A stretch of 64,000 nucleotides of DNA from Erythrobacter fulvus (GCF_028595285.1 NZ_JAQQXQ010000004.1:124001-188000), one strand, 5' to 3'. Shown: positions 8,768-17,580, counted from the stretch's first letter. The notes: generated by a model not told the origin, from the sequence alone. A program made the numbers and translations.

Positions 8768-10297
8768 ATGACCGAAGCCGCTCCCGCCCCTGCCCCGCTC
8801 AAGCACATCGTCATCGTCGGCGGGGGCAGCGCGGGCTGGATGACGGCTGCAGCGCTGGCGCATGCGGTGGGCCGCGATTGCGCAATCACCCTGATCGAAA
8901 GCGAGGCCATCGGCACGGTCGGCGTAGGCGAGGCCACCATCCCGCCGATCCGCCATTTCAACCGCCGCCTCGGCATCGACGAGGCGACCTTCGTGCGCGA
9001 GACACAGGGAAGCTACAAGCTCGGCATTCAGTTCGTCGACTGGGGGCGCAAGGGCCACAGCTATTTCCATCCCTTCGGCCAGTACGGGGCCGAATTCGAT
9101 CAGGTGCCGTTCTATCACCACTGGATGCGCGAATGGATCGAAGGGCGCGTAGAGGGCCCGATCGACGATTTTTCGATGTGCTGGGCAATGGCGAAGGCGG
9201 GCAAATTCACCCATCCTTCCACTGACCGGCGGCTGATCCAGTCGACCTTCGATTATGCCTACCATTTCGACGCCGGGCTCTATGCCGCGTACTTGCGGCG
9301 GTTCGCCGAACAACGGGGCGTAAAGCGCATCGAAGGCCGCGTGGTCGATGTCGCGCTGCGGGGCGAGGACGGGTTCATCGAAAGCGTCACGCTGGAAAGC
9401 GGCGAGGCCATCGCAGGCGAATTCTTCATCGATTGCAGCGGGTTCCGCGGCCTATTGATCGAAGATGCGCTGGAGGCGGGCTACGACAACTGGCAGCATT
9501 GGCTTCCGTGTGACCGGGCGGTGGCTGTCCCGTGCGAAAAGGGCGATTTCACCCCCTATACCCGCTCCACCGCCAAGGCTGCGGGCTGGCAATGGCGCAT
9601 CCCGCTCCAGCACCGCACCGGCAATGGCTATGTCCATTGCAGCCAGTTCATCTCGGAAGACGAAGCCGCCGCAGAGCTGCTTTCGACCCTGGACGGCAAA
9701 CCGCTGGCAGACCCCCGCACCTTGCGTTTCGTCACCGGCAAGCGGCGCGAATTCTGGAAGAAGAACTGCGTTGCCATCGGGCTGTCGGCGGGGTTCATGG
9801 AACCGCTTGAAAGCACCAGCCTGCACCTGATCCAGTACGGCATCCTGCGGCTGATCGCGCTGCTGCCCGACAGTGCCATGTCGCCGCTGCTGACGCGCGA
9901 ATACAACGCGCAGACGGCCAAGGAATACGAACTGATCCGCGACTTCCTGATCCTGCACTACAAGGCATCGACAAGGGATGATTCCGAGCTGTGGCGGTAT
10001 TGCGCCGCCATGCCGATCCCCGACAGCCTGCAATACAAGATCGACCACTTCAGCGCCCACGGGATGCTGGTGGCCGACGGGCAGGAACTCTTCGCCAATC
10101 CCAGCTGGATTGCGGTCTATCTGGGGCAGGGGATCGTGCCGCAGCGCGCCCCGGCGCTGGCGGCGATGCGGAGCGAGGTGCCGGTGACGCAGCGCCTTGC
10201 CCAGATCCGCGAGGCGATGGACGAAGCCGTAGCCGCAATGCCGGCCCATGGCGAATTCATCGCCCGGCATTGTGCCGCCCCGCCCATCCCAGCCTGA
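8768..10297 (+). CDS. Flavin-dependent (tryptophan-type) halogenase 1
   Basis: A 509-residue protein. It has the FAD-binding GGGSAGW (18-24), GEATIPPI (54-61), the catalytic lysine K84 (GSYKLGIQF, equivalent to PrnA K79), the signature GWQWRIP (273-279), and E348 in PLEST (PrnA E346). All elements for making HOCl/HOBr from reduced FAD, oxygen and halide, and for delivering it to a substrate, are therefore present. The substrate is unknown. Homologues in Caulobacter, Xanthomonas and sphingomonads cluster with TonB receptors. It lies 7 nt after the LacI gene, so it may be co-expressed with sugar use. No dedicated flavin reductase gene is nearby. Confidence 0.9.
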   Translation: MTEAAPAPAPLKHIVIVGGGSAGWMTAAALAHAVGRDCAITLIESEAIGTVGVGEATIPPIRHFNRRLGIDEATFVRETQGSYKLGIQFVDWGRKGHSYFHPFGQYGAEFDQVPFYHHWMREWIEGRVEGPIDDFSMCWAMAKAGKFTHPSTDRRLIQSTFDYAYHFDAGLYAAYLRRFAEQRGVKRIEGRVVDVALRGEDGFIESVTLESGEAIAGEFFIDCSGFRGLLIEDALEAGYDNWQHWLPCDRAVAVPCEKGDFTPYTRSTAKAAGWQWRIPLQHRTGNGYVHCSQFISEDEAAAELLSTLDGKPLADPRTLRFVTGKRREFWKKNCVAIGLSAGFMEPLESTSLHLIQYGILRLIALLPDSAMSPLLTREYNAQTAKEYELIRDFLILHYKASTRDDSELWRYCAAMPIPDSLQYKIDHFSAHGMLVADGQELFANPSWIAVYLGQGIVPQRAPALAAMRSEVPVTQRLAQIREAMDEAVAAMPAHGEFIARHCAAPPIPA

Positions 10298-10393
10298 GAT
10301 TGTTTCACGCGAAACATCGCCAAAAACCGCGAAATCGGTCGAGATTCGCCCGGATCGGGCCGAAATCGTGCGAGTTTCGGGCCAACCGCGCGC

Positions 10394-10430
10394 AAAAGGA
10401 AAGGGCCCGCCGTTGCCGGCGAGCCCTTCC
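10394..10430 (-). terminator. Intrinsic terminator of the TonB receptor gene
   Basis: Read on the minus strand, a stem GGAAGGGCTCGCCG pairs with CGGCGGGCCCTTTCC around a short loop and is followed by TTTT. It lies 33 nt past the receptor stop and may also stop the convergent halogenase transcript. Confidence 0.7.
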
Positions 10431-10463
10431 TGAGACCCTGGTACGACCCGAGGGTTTCGTACC

Positions 10464-13241
10464 TTAGAAGTTCTTGCGGATCGTGAAGTTGAACGTCCGG
10501 CCGTAGAGTTCGTGACGGCTCGGGAAGGTCCCGATTTCGTTGCCGCCCGCATCGAACAGATCGTTCTGGGTCACGAACGGCTCGTTGGTCAGGTTGAACA
10601 CTTCGAACAGCAGGCCCAGACCGTTGAGGACGCTGCCCGGCTTGTCGAAGGTGTAACCGATCTGCGCATCGAGGATCGTTTCCGACTGCGCGTCGGCACC
10701 CGACAGCGAACCGTCGAAATTCTGCACTTCCGACAGGAAGCCGCTGCGGTAGCGGGCGGCCAGCTTCGCGCGGAAGCCGTTCTTTTCGTAAAAGATGTCG
10801 CCCGACCAGGTGAGGTCCGAATAGCCCGGGATCGGCAGCGGGTTGAAGTTCTGGTTCTCCACCTCTGCATCGGCATAGGTGATCGAATAGAACCCGCCGA
10901 AACCGTCGAGCGCATTCGACAGGTCACCGAAGTTGACCCGCAGCGTGCCTTCGATCCCGGTGATCTTGCCGTCCGCGAAGTTGACCGGGCCGCTGAACAC
11001 GCCGGTGGCAAGTTCGGGCGCAGTGGTCAGGATGCCGCCGAAGCCCGCGTTCTCGATCGGCTGGGTCAGATCGATCAGCTCGTTGAAGTCGATGATCCAG
11101 TCCGACAGATCCTTGTGGAACGCGGCGACGATGATCGCCGAGCCGGGCGAGAAATACTTCTCGAAGGAGATGTCGTAGGACGTCGAGCTGTAGGGCTGGA
11201 GGAACGGGTTGCCCCCGCTCAGATTGAAGCACACCAGCGAGGGCGGATTGAACCCGATCACGGTGTCGGGGATCTGGTCGCCATTGGTGTCGGCGCAGCT
11301 CAGCGCGTTGATGGTGACGTTCTGGTTCGCCGTCATCTGGTCAAGCCGCGACCGGGTGATCGTCTTGGCAGCAGCCAGACGGATGAAGGTGTCGGGCATG
11401 ATCTCGAAGCTGAGGTTCATGCTCGGCAGCCAGTTGTCGTAGCTGGTGCCCACGGTGTTGAGCAGGCCGCCGCCGATCGTGCCGGTCGATTCCTGCGAGG
11501 TATCCGCATAGCGCAGACCGATATTGCCGCGCACCGGAACCGAGCCGAGATCGCCGTCGATATTGGCCTGGATGTAGAAGTTGTGGACCTTCTCTTCGAC
11601 CACCCACTCGGTGTCGAAGGTCGCCTTCTCGACGTTGTAGGTGCCGTCAGTCAGGAAGCGCGACGGATCATAGGCGAGAATGTCATTGTTCAGGCCCTTG
11701 GTGTTGGTCGAACCGACGATCGAATTGGTCGGCACCGCCAGCCCGTTGCCGAAAGCGGCGGTCGGCCGCAGGAAGCTTTCGTTCGAATCGAAGTTCTTCT
11801 GACGGTCGGTGTAGAGCCAGCCGACCACGATCGAGTCGAGCAGGCCGCCGTCGAATTCCCAATAGGCTTCGGCGCGCAGCTGGTGCAGCTCGTCCTCGAT
11901 GATCGGCTGCTTGATGAAGCCGACCTGGCCCCACCCGCCCGGATCGGTCAGCAGGACATTGGCCGGATCGGTGTAATCGAGCAGGCCGTCGATGCTGTAG
12001 GTGCCATCGGCGGGGAAATTGAAGGTCAGCGTATCCTGCGCACCCGAACGGGCGCGGCCGGTGCCGGCATAGCTTTCATAGTCGATGTCGTTGCGATCGA
12101 GCGTCGAATAGCCGTAGTCGAGAATGAAGCCGAGATTGTCGTTCGCCTTCCATTCGAGATTGCCGCCAATGGCGAAGATTTCCGACTCGCTGCCCTCGGT
12201 ATCGGTGCGCAGGATCGGCACCACCGACGAATAGGTTGCGCTGTCGGCGAAGGGTCCGCTGCCGGTCGCGCCTTCGAAGGTCGCGCCGCTCCACGATGCG
12301 ATCGGGGTTTCGGTGCCGCGGAAGATGCCCGAATCCTGGGTATCGGTGTAGAAGCCGTCGATATTGATCGAAAGACTGTCGGACGGTTCGAACTGCAGCG
12401 TCCCGGCAACCGAGGTACGTTCGAAATTGCGGCTAACGACGCCCTGACGCGGGTTGTCGGCCGGATAGATCACCCCGCCCGCCGTGCGACCGACCTGGAA
12501 CTGGTTGGTCTTCAGCTCGCGGCTGATGAACTGGGTCGGGATCGACTGCACCGTGACACCCAGCGACCAGCCGAGCGTGCCGTCGGCATTCTGATCGATA
12601 TAGGAGCCGAAGAAGCGGTAACCGTCATCTGCGAAATCAGGGTTGAGCGAGCCGCTGTCGTTGATGGTGTAGGTCGCCTGTGCGGTAATCTGGCGGTCCT
12701 TGTAGTCGAGCGGCTTGATGGTGCGCAGATCGACCGCGCCGGCGATGCCGATTGCGGCCAGCTGGGCGTCACCGGTTTTGTAGACCACGCCCGAACCGAT
12801 CAGTTCGGACGGGAACTGGTCGAATTCGATGCCGCGGTTGTTGCCGGCCGAAACCACTTCGCGGCCATTGAGCAGCGCGAGGCTGAAGTCCGGGCCAAGG
12901 CCGCGGATCGAGATCTGCTGCGAACGGCCGCGCACGCGCTGAGCGGTGACGCCCGGCAGACGCGCGAGCGTATCGGCGATCGAAAGGTCGGGCAGCAGGC
13001 CGATGTCTTCAGCCGCGATCACTTCGACGATCGAGGTCGCCTTGCGCTTGGCATCAAGCGAAGTCTGGATCGAGCTGCGGATGCCGGTGACGACGATGGC
13101 ATCGCCTTCATCCTCGGCGGTGGCGACAGTCGGCTCGTCCGCGTCCTGCGCGAATGCCGGGGCGCCGGCCGCGGCCAGCGCCAGAAAGGTTGCGGCCCCG
13201 CAAAGCAGGCGCGCCGAACCATTAATCCCAGTGGTCTTCAT
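10464..13241 (-). CDS. TonB-dependent outer-membrane receptor, probable maltodextrin transporter
   Basis: A 925-residue receptor. A signal peptide ends at about AFAQ (residue 32). A TonB-box-like stretch (DAIVVTG) is followed by the plug domain (IADTLARLPGV, ISIRGLGPDFS, LLNGREV) and a 22-strand barrel closing with the terminal FNFTIRKNF (last residue F). The plug matches the TonB-Xanth-Caul subtype common in sphingomonads. It should import oligosaccharides energised by TonB-ExbBD, whose genes are not in the window. A strong ribosome site (GGAGGGGAG) precedes the ATG. The maltodextrin substrate is inferred from neighbours on both sides. Confidence 0.92.
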   Translation of the reverse strand: MKTTGINGSARLLCGAATFLALAAAGAPAFAQDADEPTVATAEDEGDAIVVTGIRSSIQTSLDAKRKATSIVEVIAAEDIGLLPDLSIADTLARLPGVTAQRVRGRSQQISIRGLGPDFSLALLNGREVVSAGNNRGIEFDQFPSELIGSGVVYKTGDAQLAAIGIAGAVDLRTIKPLDYKDRQITAQATYTINDSGSLNPDFADDGYRFFGSYIDQNADGTLGWSLGVTVQSIPTQFISRELKTNQFQVGRTAGGVIYPADNPRQGVVSRNFERTSVAGTLQFEPSDSLSINIDGFYTDTQDSGIFRGTETPIASWSGATFEGATGSGPFADSATYSSVVPILRTDTEGSESEIFAIGGNLEWKANDNLGFILDYGYSTLDRNDIDYESYAGTGRARSGAQDTLTFNFPADGTYSIDGLLDYTDPANVLLTDPGGWGQVGFIKQPIIEDELHQLRAEAYWEFDGGLLDSIVVGWLYTDRQKNFDSNESFLRPTAAFGNGLAVPTNSIVGSTNTKGLNNDILAYDPSRFLTDGTYNVEKATFDTEWVVEEKVHNFYIQANIDGDLGSVPVRGNIGLRYADTSQESTGTIGGGLLNTVGTSYDNWLPSMNLSFEIMPDTFIRLAAAKTITRSRLDQMTANQNVTINALSCADTNGDQIPDTVIGFNPPSLVCFNLSGGNPFLQPYSSTSYDISFEKYFSPGSAIIVAAFHKDLSDWIIDFNELIDLTQPIENAGFGGILTTAPELATGVFSGPVNFADGKITGIEGTLRVNFGDLSNALDGFGGFYSITYADAEVENQNFNPLPIPGYSDLTWSGDIFYEKNGFRAKLAARYRSGFLSEVQNFDGSLSGADAQSETILDAQIGYTFDKPGSVLNGLGLLFEVFNLTNEPFVTQNDLFDAGGNEIGTFPSRHELYGRTFNFTIRKNF

Positions 13242-13335
13242 CAGAACTCCCCTCCCGCAAGCGACATCATGCGTGTGCTTTTGCAGTTTTTTTCATAGCG
13301 CAGTTGCATCCTCAGGTAAATCGCCAATCGCGCCC

Positions 13336-13368
13336 CTGCGGACAAACCGCAGTTTCTGTATTTTTTCA
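13336..13368 (+). terminator. Terminator-like hairpin inside the receptor promoter region
   Basis: CTGCGG and CCGCAG form a 6-bp stem around ACAAA, followed on the plus strand by TTTCTGTATTTTTTC. It lies about 95 nt upstream of the receptor ATG and points away from it. It could end an antisense transcript or be chance. Confidence 0.35.
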
Positions 13369-13431
13369 TCTTTTTATCAATTATATATGTAGGATACGGC
13401 TGCCTTGCGGCGACCCTGCGCGGGATGGTTT

Positions 13432-13444
13432 CAACAACTTGTTG
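13432..13444. promoter_or_regulatory. Palindrome CAACAA-C-TTGTTG, possible operator
   Basis: A perfect 6+1+6 inverted repeat located 190 nt upstream of the receptor start. No regulator can be assigned to it. Confidence 0.25.
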
Positions 13445-13613
13445 CCCGATTGTCACAGTCTTGGCGGGCACAAGCAGCAAGTCATGCCGCAACCGTCCAC
13501 GCAGGCAAGCGGGCCATCCTCTCCGCGCGCCGAAACATCCATTATATCTCTGCTTTTAAGTCATTTTTTGAATATCCTTGGAGCGCGGAACGCCTTTTGT
13601 TAGGCTCCGGATC

Positions 13614-14345
13614 ATGGCGATCACCCCCACTTCCGGCACAATTTCGCCCCTCCAGGCTTGGACTATCAACGCGCAAGCGGCGGATGCTTCATATTTTTCA
13701 ACGCAAAACCATAGGCTTGTGCTGGCAAACGGTCTTCTCGAACATCCTGAACACGCCATTTCGCAAGCTATTTTGCAAAAATTTGCAAGAATCACGCCGC
13801 AATATCCGGGCTTGCGCGCACCGCTCGATCCCGTGGTGTGCCGCGCATGGCTGCAAATCCTCGGCCCCCTGCTCGATCAATGGTTCGACGCGCCCGGCAC
13901 GCGCTGGGAAATGCAGGCGTGGTATTCGCTCGTCACCACGCCGCCGGGCGATCTGCTGCCGATCCAGCGCCTGCCTCATGTCGACGGCACCGATCCGCGC
14001 CAGATCGCGATGATGCTCTACCTGCACCGCACCGGCCATGGCGGCACGGCGTTCTTCCGCCACCGTTCAACCGGGCTGGAGGCGCTGACCGGTGCCGATT
14101 ACCCGCGTTATGCCGCCGCACTGCAAGACGATGTGGCGAAAAGCGGCCTGCCGCCTGCCGCCTACACCACCGACGGCGCACCGCATTTCGAGCGCATTCA
14201 CACGGTGCCGGGCGACTTCAACAGCGCGGTATTCTATCGCGGCAACATCCTGCATAGCGGGGTGATCGACAATAACACGCCGCTGAGCGCCGACCCGCGC
14301 GAAGGGCGGCTGACGATCAACGCCTTCTTCCGCCCGGCGGAATGA
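13614..14345 (+). CDS. DUF6445 family protein, probable 2-oxoglutarate/Fe(II)-dioxygenase-like fold
   Basis: A 243-residue protein of the DUF6445 type found beside halogenases and TonB receptors. It shows an H122-x-D124 motif (PHVDGTD), a distal H214 (ILHSGVI) and R232 (GRLTINAFF), the arrangement of iron and 2-oxoglutarate ligands in prolyl-4-hydroxylase-like enzymes; activity is inferred. ATG at 13614 is chosen over an upstream TTG at 13578 because conserved sequence begins later. A 16-bp operator-like palindrome lies inside the gene near codon 54. It is followed 25 nt downstream by the second halogenase, suggesting co-expression and perhaps a shared substrate. Confidence 0.75.
   Translation: MAITPTSGTISPLQAWTINAQAADASYFSTQNHRLVLANGLLEHPEHAISQAILQKFARITPQYPGLRAPLDPVVCRAWLQILGPLLDQWFDAPGTRWEMQAWYSLVTTPPGDLLPIQRLPHVDGTDPRQIAMMLYLHRTGHGGTAFFRHRSTGLEALTGADYPRYAAALQDDVAKSGLPPAAYTTDGAPHFERIHTVPGDFNSAVFYRGNILHSGVIDNNTPLSADPREGRLTINAFFRPAE
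13773..13788. promoter_or_regulatory. Operator-like palindrome inside the DUF6445 coding sequence
   Basis: TTGCAAAAATTTGCAA differs from the central 16 bp of the palindrome at 4050 by a single base. It lies within codons of the DUF6445 gene, 157 nt past its ATG and 531 nt from the receptor ATG. It could be an auxiliary operator or chance. Confidence 0.35.
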
Positions 14346-14370
14346 CGGGGCGGAACAGGACGGGGACAGG

Positions 14371-15903
14371 ATGACGGACACGGGATCGGTGCGCAAACTG
14401 GTGATCGTCGGCGGCGGCACTGCAGGGTGGATCGCTGCGGCGGCATTTGCGCGCCTGCTGGGCCAACGGCTCGAAATCGAGCTGGTCGAAAGCGAGGCGA
14501 TCGGCACTGTCGGCGTGGGCGAGGCAACGATCCCGCAGATCATCCGGCTGAACGCGATCCTCGGCCTTGACGAGAATGAATTCCTGAAAGCCACCTCGGG
14601 CACGTTCAAGCTGGGGATCGAATTCGTCGACTGGGGCAGCAAGGGCAGCCGCTATCTCCACACTTTCGGCGATACGGGCATGAACCTGGGCAATGTTGCC
14701 TTCCACCATTACTGGCGGCGCAGCACCTTTGCCGAACCCGCGCCCGACCCCAAAGGGCTGTGGCATTATTCGCTGCACCAGCTTGCTGCCGATCAGGCGC
14801 GGTTCGGCAAGCTCGACCGGGTCGGCAATACGGCGATGACGGGGCTGGCCTATGCCTATCACTTCGACGCCAGCCGCTATGCCCTGTTCCTGCGCACCTA
14901 TGCGGAAAGCCGCGGCGTGACGCGCACCGAAGGCATCGTCGAAAGCGTCCAGCGCGACGGCGAGAGCGGCGACATTACCGCCATCACCCTGAAGGGCGGC
15001 AAGCGCGTGGCGGGCGATTTCTTCATCGACTGCACCGGCTTTCGTTCGCTGCTGCTGGGCGGCGAACTGGGCGTTGCCTACGAGGACTGGTCGCAATGGC
15101 TCCCCTGCGACCGCGCGCTGGCGGTGCCGAGCGAGCGCCTGCCCACCATCGTCCCCTATACCCGCGCCACCGCGAAAGATGCGGGCTGGCAATGGCGCAT
15201 TCCGCTGCAACACCGCACCGGCAACGGGCATGTCTATTCAAGCGGCTTCGTCTCGGACGAGGATGCCGCCGACACGCTGCTGGCCGGACTGGATACAAAG
15301 CCGCTGGGCGATCCGCGCCCGATCCGCTTCACCACCGGTCGGCGCGCGGCATTCTGGGCGCAAAACTGCGCCGCCATCGGCTTGTCGAGCGGGTTTCTCG
15401 AACCGCTCGAATCGACCAGCATCCACCTGATCCAGTCGCATGTCAGCCGGCTGATCCAGCTCTTCCCGCGCTCTGCCGATGCGGGGGCAATGCGCGAGGA
15501 ATACAACCGCCGCTGCGCCGCCGAATTCGCGCAGATCCGCGATTTCCTGATCCTGCATTATCACCGCACCGACCGCGAGGACACGGAGTTCTGGCGGTAC
15601 TGCAAGCACATGGCGGTGCCCGACAGCCTGACCCATAAGCTGGAGCTGTTCGCCGCATCGGGCCGGGTCGGGCGCGATGTCGACGATCTGTTCCGCGATG
15701 CCAGCTGGGTGCAGGTGATGCTGGGCCAGGGCGTCATGCCCGCCGATTACGATCCGATGGCCGATCAGCCGGGCGATGCGCAGCTGACCGAATTCCTCGC
15801 CAACCTGCGCACTATCATCGAACGCGGCGTGGCAAGCCTGCCGACGCATGAGGAATATCTCGCCCGCCACTGCCCGGCCGCTATGCCCGTGGCGGCGGCC
15901 TGA
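14371..15903 (+). CDS. Flavin-dependent (tryptophan-type) halogenase 2
   Basis: A 510-residue paralogue of the halogenase at 8768. All key elements are kept: GGGTAGW (14-20), GEATIPQI (50-57), catalytic K80 (GTFKLGIEF), GWQWRIP (272-278) and E347 in PLEST. It diverges clearly from copy 1 around residues 95-160, where substrate-facing segments of these enzymes lie, so the two may act on different substrates. A GGGGACAGG site directly precedes the ATG. It is probably co-transcribed with the DUF6445 gene. Confidence 0.9.
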   Translation: MTDTGSVRKLVIVGGGTAGWIAAAAFARLLGQRLEIELVESEAIGTVGVGEATIPQIIRLNAILGLDENEFLKATSGTFKLGIEFVDWGSKGSRYLHTFGDTGMNLGNVAFHHYWRRSTFAEPAPDPKGLWHYSLHQLAADQARFGKLDRVGNTAMTGLAYAYHFDASRYALFLRTYAESRGVTRTEGIVESVQRDGESGDITAITLKGGKRVAGDFFIDCTGFRSLLLGGELGVAYEDWSQWLPCDRALAVPSERLPTIVPYTRATAKDAGWQWRIPLQHRTGNGHVYSSGFVSDEDAADTLLAGLDTKPLGDPRPIRFTTGRRAAFWAQNCAAIGLSSGFLEPLESTSIHLIQSHVSRLIQLFPRSADAGAMREEYNRRCAAEFAQIRDFLILHYHRTDREDTEFWRYCKHMAVPDSLTHKLELFAASGRVGRDVDDLFRDASWVQVMLGQGVMPADYDPMADQPGDAQLTEFLANLRTIIERGVASLPTHEEYLARHCPAAMPVAAA

Positions 15904-15913
15904 CATCACCCAC

Positions 15914-15950
15914 GAAAAAGGGCGGCGAGGTTGCCCGCGCCGCCCTTTCG
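15914..15950. terminator. Bidirectional terminator between halogenase 2 and cytochrome c genes
   Basis: AAAGGGCGGCG pairs with CGCCGCCCTTT around a short loop. A-rich and T-rich flanks on the two sides let it serve both convergent genes. Confidence 0.7.
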
Positions 15951-15975
15951 AATGCTTTTGGCAGAAGCCGTGCGC

Positions 15976-16515
15976 TTACTTGCTCTGGCTTTCGAGGTAA
16001 GCCACCAGGTTGGCGCGGTCCTGATCGTTCTTGATGCCCGGGAACGCCATCTTGGTGCCCGGCATGAAGCCCTTCGGATCCTTGAGGTATTCGAACAGCA
16101 CGTCGGTGGTCCAGGTCACGCCGCTGTTCTTGTTGGCGTCCGAGTAGGAGAAGCCGGCGACGGTGCCCGACTTGCGACCCACGACGTTGTAGAGCGACGG
16201 GCCGACGCGGTTCACGCCTTCTTCGAGCACGTGGCACGAACGGCACAGCGCGAACACCTTTTCGCCCTTGGCCGGATCACCGGTCAGACCGGCGAGCTGG
16301 AGGCCGGCACCGGCATCGGCGGTTTCGGTCGCCGCGGCGTCGGTTGCTTCGGTGGCTTCGCCTTCGGCCGGAGCGGCCGGTTCTTCGGCAGCCGGAGCCG
16401 CCGCGGTTTCTTCAGCCGCCGGGGCGTTGGCATCGCTGCCCGCACCGCCACCGCAAGCCGAAAGAGTCATCAGGCCCGCAACTGCGGCCGCACCCATCAG
16501 GAAATTACGCTTCAT
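15976..16515 (-). CDS. Lipid-anchored class I cytochrome c
   Basis: A 179-residue protein. The signal peptide ends in a lipobox (LSAC, lipidated C21). Residues 27-70 form an Ala/Glu/Pro-rich flexible linker. The C-terminal domain is a small cytochrome c with heme motif C91-x-x-C94-H95 and probable axial M156 (PGTKMAFPG). It resembles cytochrome c2/c552 carriers that pass electrons to terminal oxidases, here apparently tethered to a membrane instead of being soluble or helix-anchored. GAGGAC precedes the ATG; the longer open frame upstream is not needed. It is monocistronic, between a bidirectional terminator and a divergent DUF1499 gene. Confidence 0.85.
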   Translation of the reverse strand: MKRNFLMGAAAVAGLMTLSACGGGAGSDANAPAAEETAAAPAAEEPAAPAEGEATEATDAAATETADAGAGLQLAGLTGDPAKGEKVFALCRSCHVLEEGVNRVGPSLYNVVGRKSGTVAGFSYSDANKNSGVTWTTDVLFEYLKDPKGFMPGTKMAFPGIKNDQDRANLVAYLESQSK

Positions 16516-16749
16516 GGTCGTTTCGTCCTCTGAACAACAATGTCCTCCCGTATCCCGGGCGGGCATAAACCAGTTTTTCCGGCATTGAAAGCAGGACTTC
16601 GGCACGCTTTCATGCCCTGCCCCTCCCGTCGCCGTAACGTCCTAACGCATGTAAGGCCCAAGGGTTTCCCGAAGGATTTCCGCAACCCTGCGCGTCGGCG
16701 GCCGGTCTGCCTATTTGCGTTACCGCGAACCGGCGCTAAACAGCCGGGC

Positions 16750-17580
16750 ATGAACAGACTTCCCTGGCACACCAAGATCGTCCTCGCCCTGCTGGCGTTC
16801 CTGCCCGTCTATTTCGTGGTCGCCGCGCTCGGCACCAAGTTCGGCGTGTGGAGCTGGCAGACAGGTTTGCTGGCGCTGACATTCGGCGGCGGAGTGATCC
16901 TGCTCGGCCTCACCGCGCTGGCGGCGCTGGTTTCGCTGATAATCGCCGCGCGCGCCAAGCCGCGCAACAACGGCCTGCTGGCGGCGGCGATCATCGGCCT
17001 GCTGTTGCCGGGCGCGATCTTCGTGATGTTCACGGCAGCGGGCGCCAAGGCCGGGGAAAATCCGATCCACGACATTTCCACCGACACCGCCAATCCGCCC
17101 GCCTTTTCCGACGATACGTTGGCGCGGCGCGAGGCGGCGGGGGCCAATCCGCTGAGCGATTACCAGACCCCGCTCGGCGAGCTCGAACCGTTCAAGCAAG
17201 GCATCTCGCCGCAGCTGGCGGTGAAAAGCCACGCGCAGATTATCACCGACCGTAAGGACCGCCCTGCCCCACTGCCGCTGGGCGGCGCGAGCAAGGAAGA
17301 CGGCGTGGCCGCAGTTGCGGCGGCGATGGGTAACATGGGGCTGAAGGACATCCGCACCGATGTCGCCGCAGGCCGGGTCGAAGGCGTGGCCGAAACCTTC
17401 TGGTTCGGTTTCAAGGACGACGTGATTGCGCGCGTGGGCGACCAGCAGATCGACTTCCGTTCGGTCAGCCGGGTCGGGCAAAGCGATCTGGGCGCCAACA
17501 CGGCGCGGATCGCCGAACTGCGCAAGCAGACCGAAGCGCTGCTGGGCGCGGCTAGTCGCGGAACGCCGCCCGCGCCATAA
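16750..17580 (+). CDS. DUF1499 family membrane protein
   Basis: A 276-residue protein with three N-terminal transmembrane helices (about residues 10-28, 35-58 and 68-86) followed by a DUF1499 domain (about 150-260; PLPLGGASKEDG, FWFGFKDDVIARV, DFRSVSRVGQSDLG). DUF1499 has no established biochemical role. The ATG at 16750 begins MNRLPWHTK, a normal membrane-protein start; the open frame extends to 16540 without support. Its 3' end overlaps the convergent phosphatidyltransferase gene by 29 nt. Confidence 0.75.
   Translation: MNRLPWHTKIVLALLAFLPVYFVVAALGTKFGVWSWQTGLLALTFGGGVILLGLTALAALVSLIIAARAKPRNNGLLAAAIIGLLLPGAIFVMFTAAGAKAGENPIHDISTDTANPPAFSDDTLARREAAGANPLSDYQTPLGELEPFKQGISPQLAVKSHAQIITDRKDRPAPLPLGGASKEDGVAAVAAAMGNMGLKDIRTDVAAGRVEGVAETFWFGFKDDVIARVGDQQIDFRSVSRVGQSDLGANTARIAELRKQTEALLGAASRGTPPAP

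Larger units (their letters stand above)
13242..13613. promoter_or_regulatory. Divergent promoter region between TonB receptor and DUF6445 gene
   Basis: A 372-nt non-coding stretch. It contains an AT-rich block (13353-13391), a hairpin CTGCGG-ACAAA-CCGCAG with a T-rich tail (13336-13368), and a palindrome CAACAA-C-TTGTTG (13432-13444). I find no copy of the TTGCAAAA palindrome here; the nearest is inside the next gene at 13773. Confidence 0.6.

Noticed and set aside
10512..13298. A 928-codon open frame on the plus strand opposite the TonB receptor
   Set aside because: Its translation is Arg/Asp/Val-rich without any domain, and it mirrors the receptor codons; a GC-rich antisense shadow.
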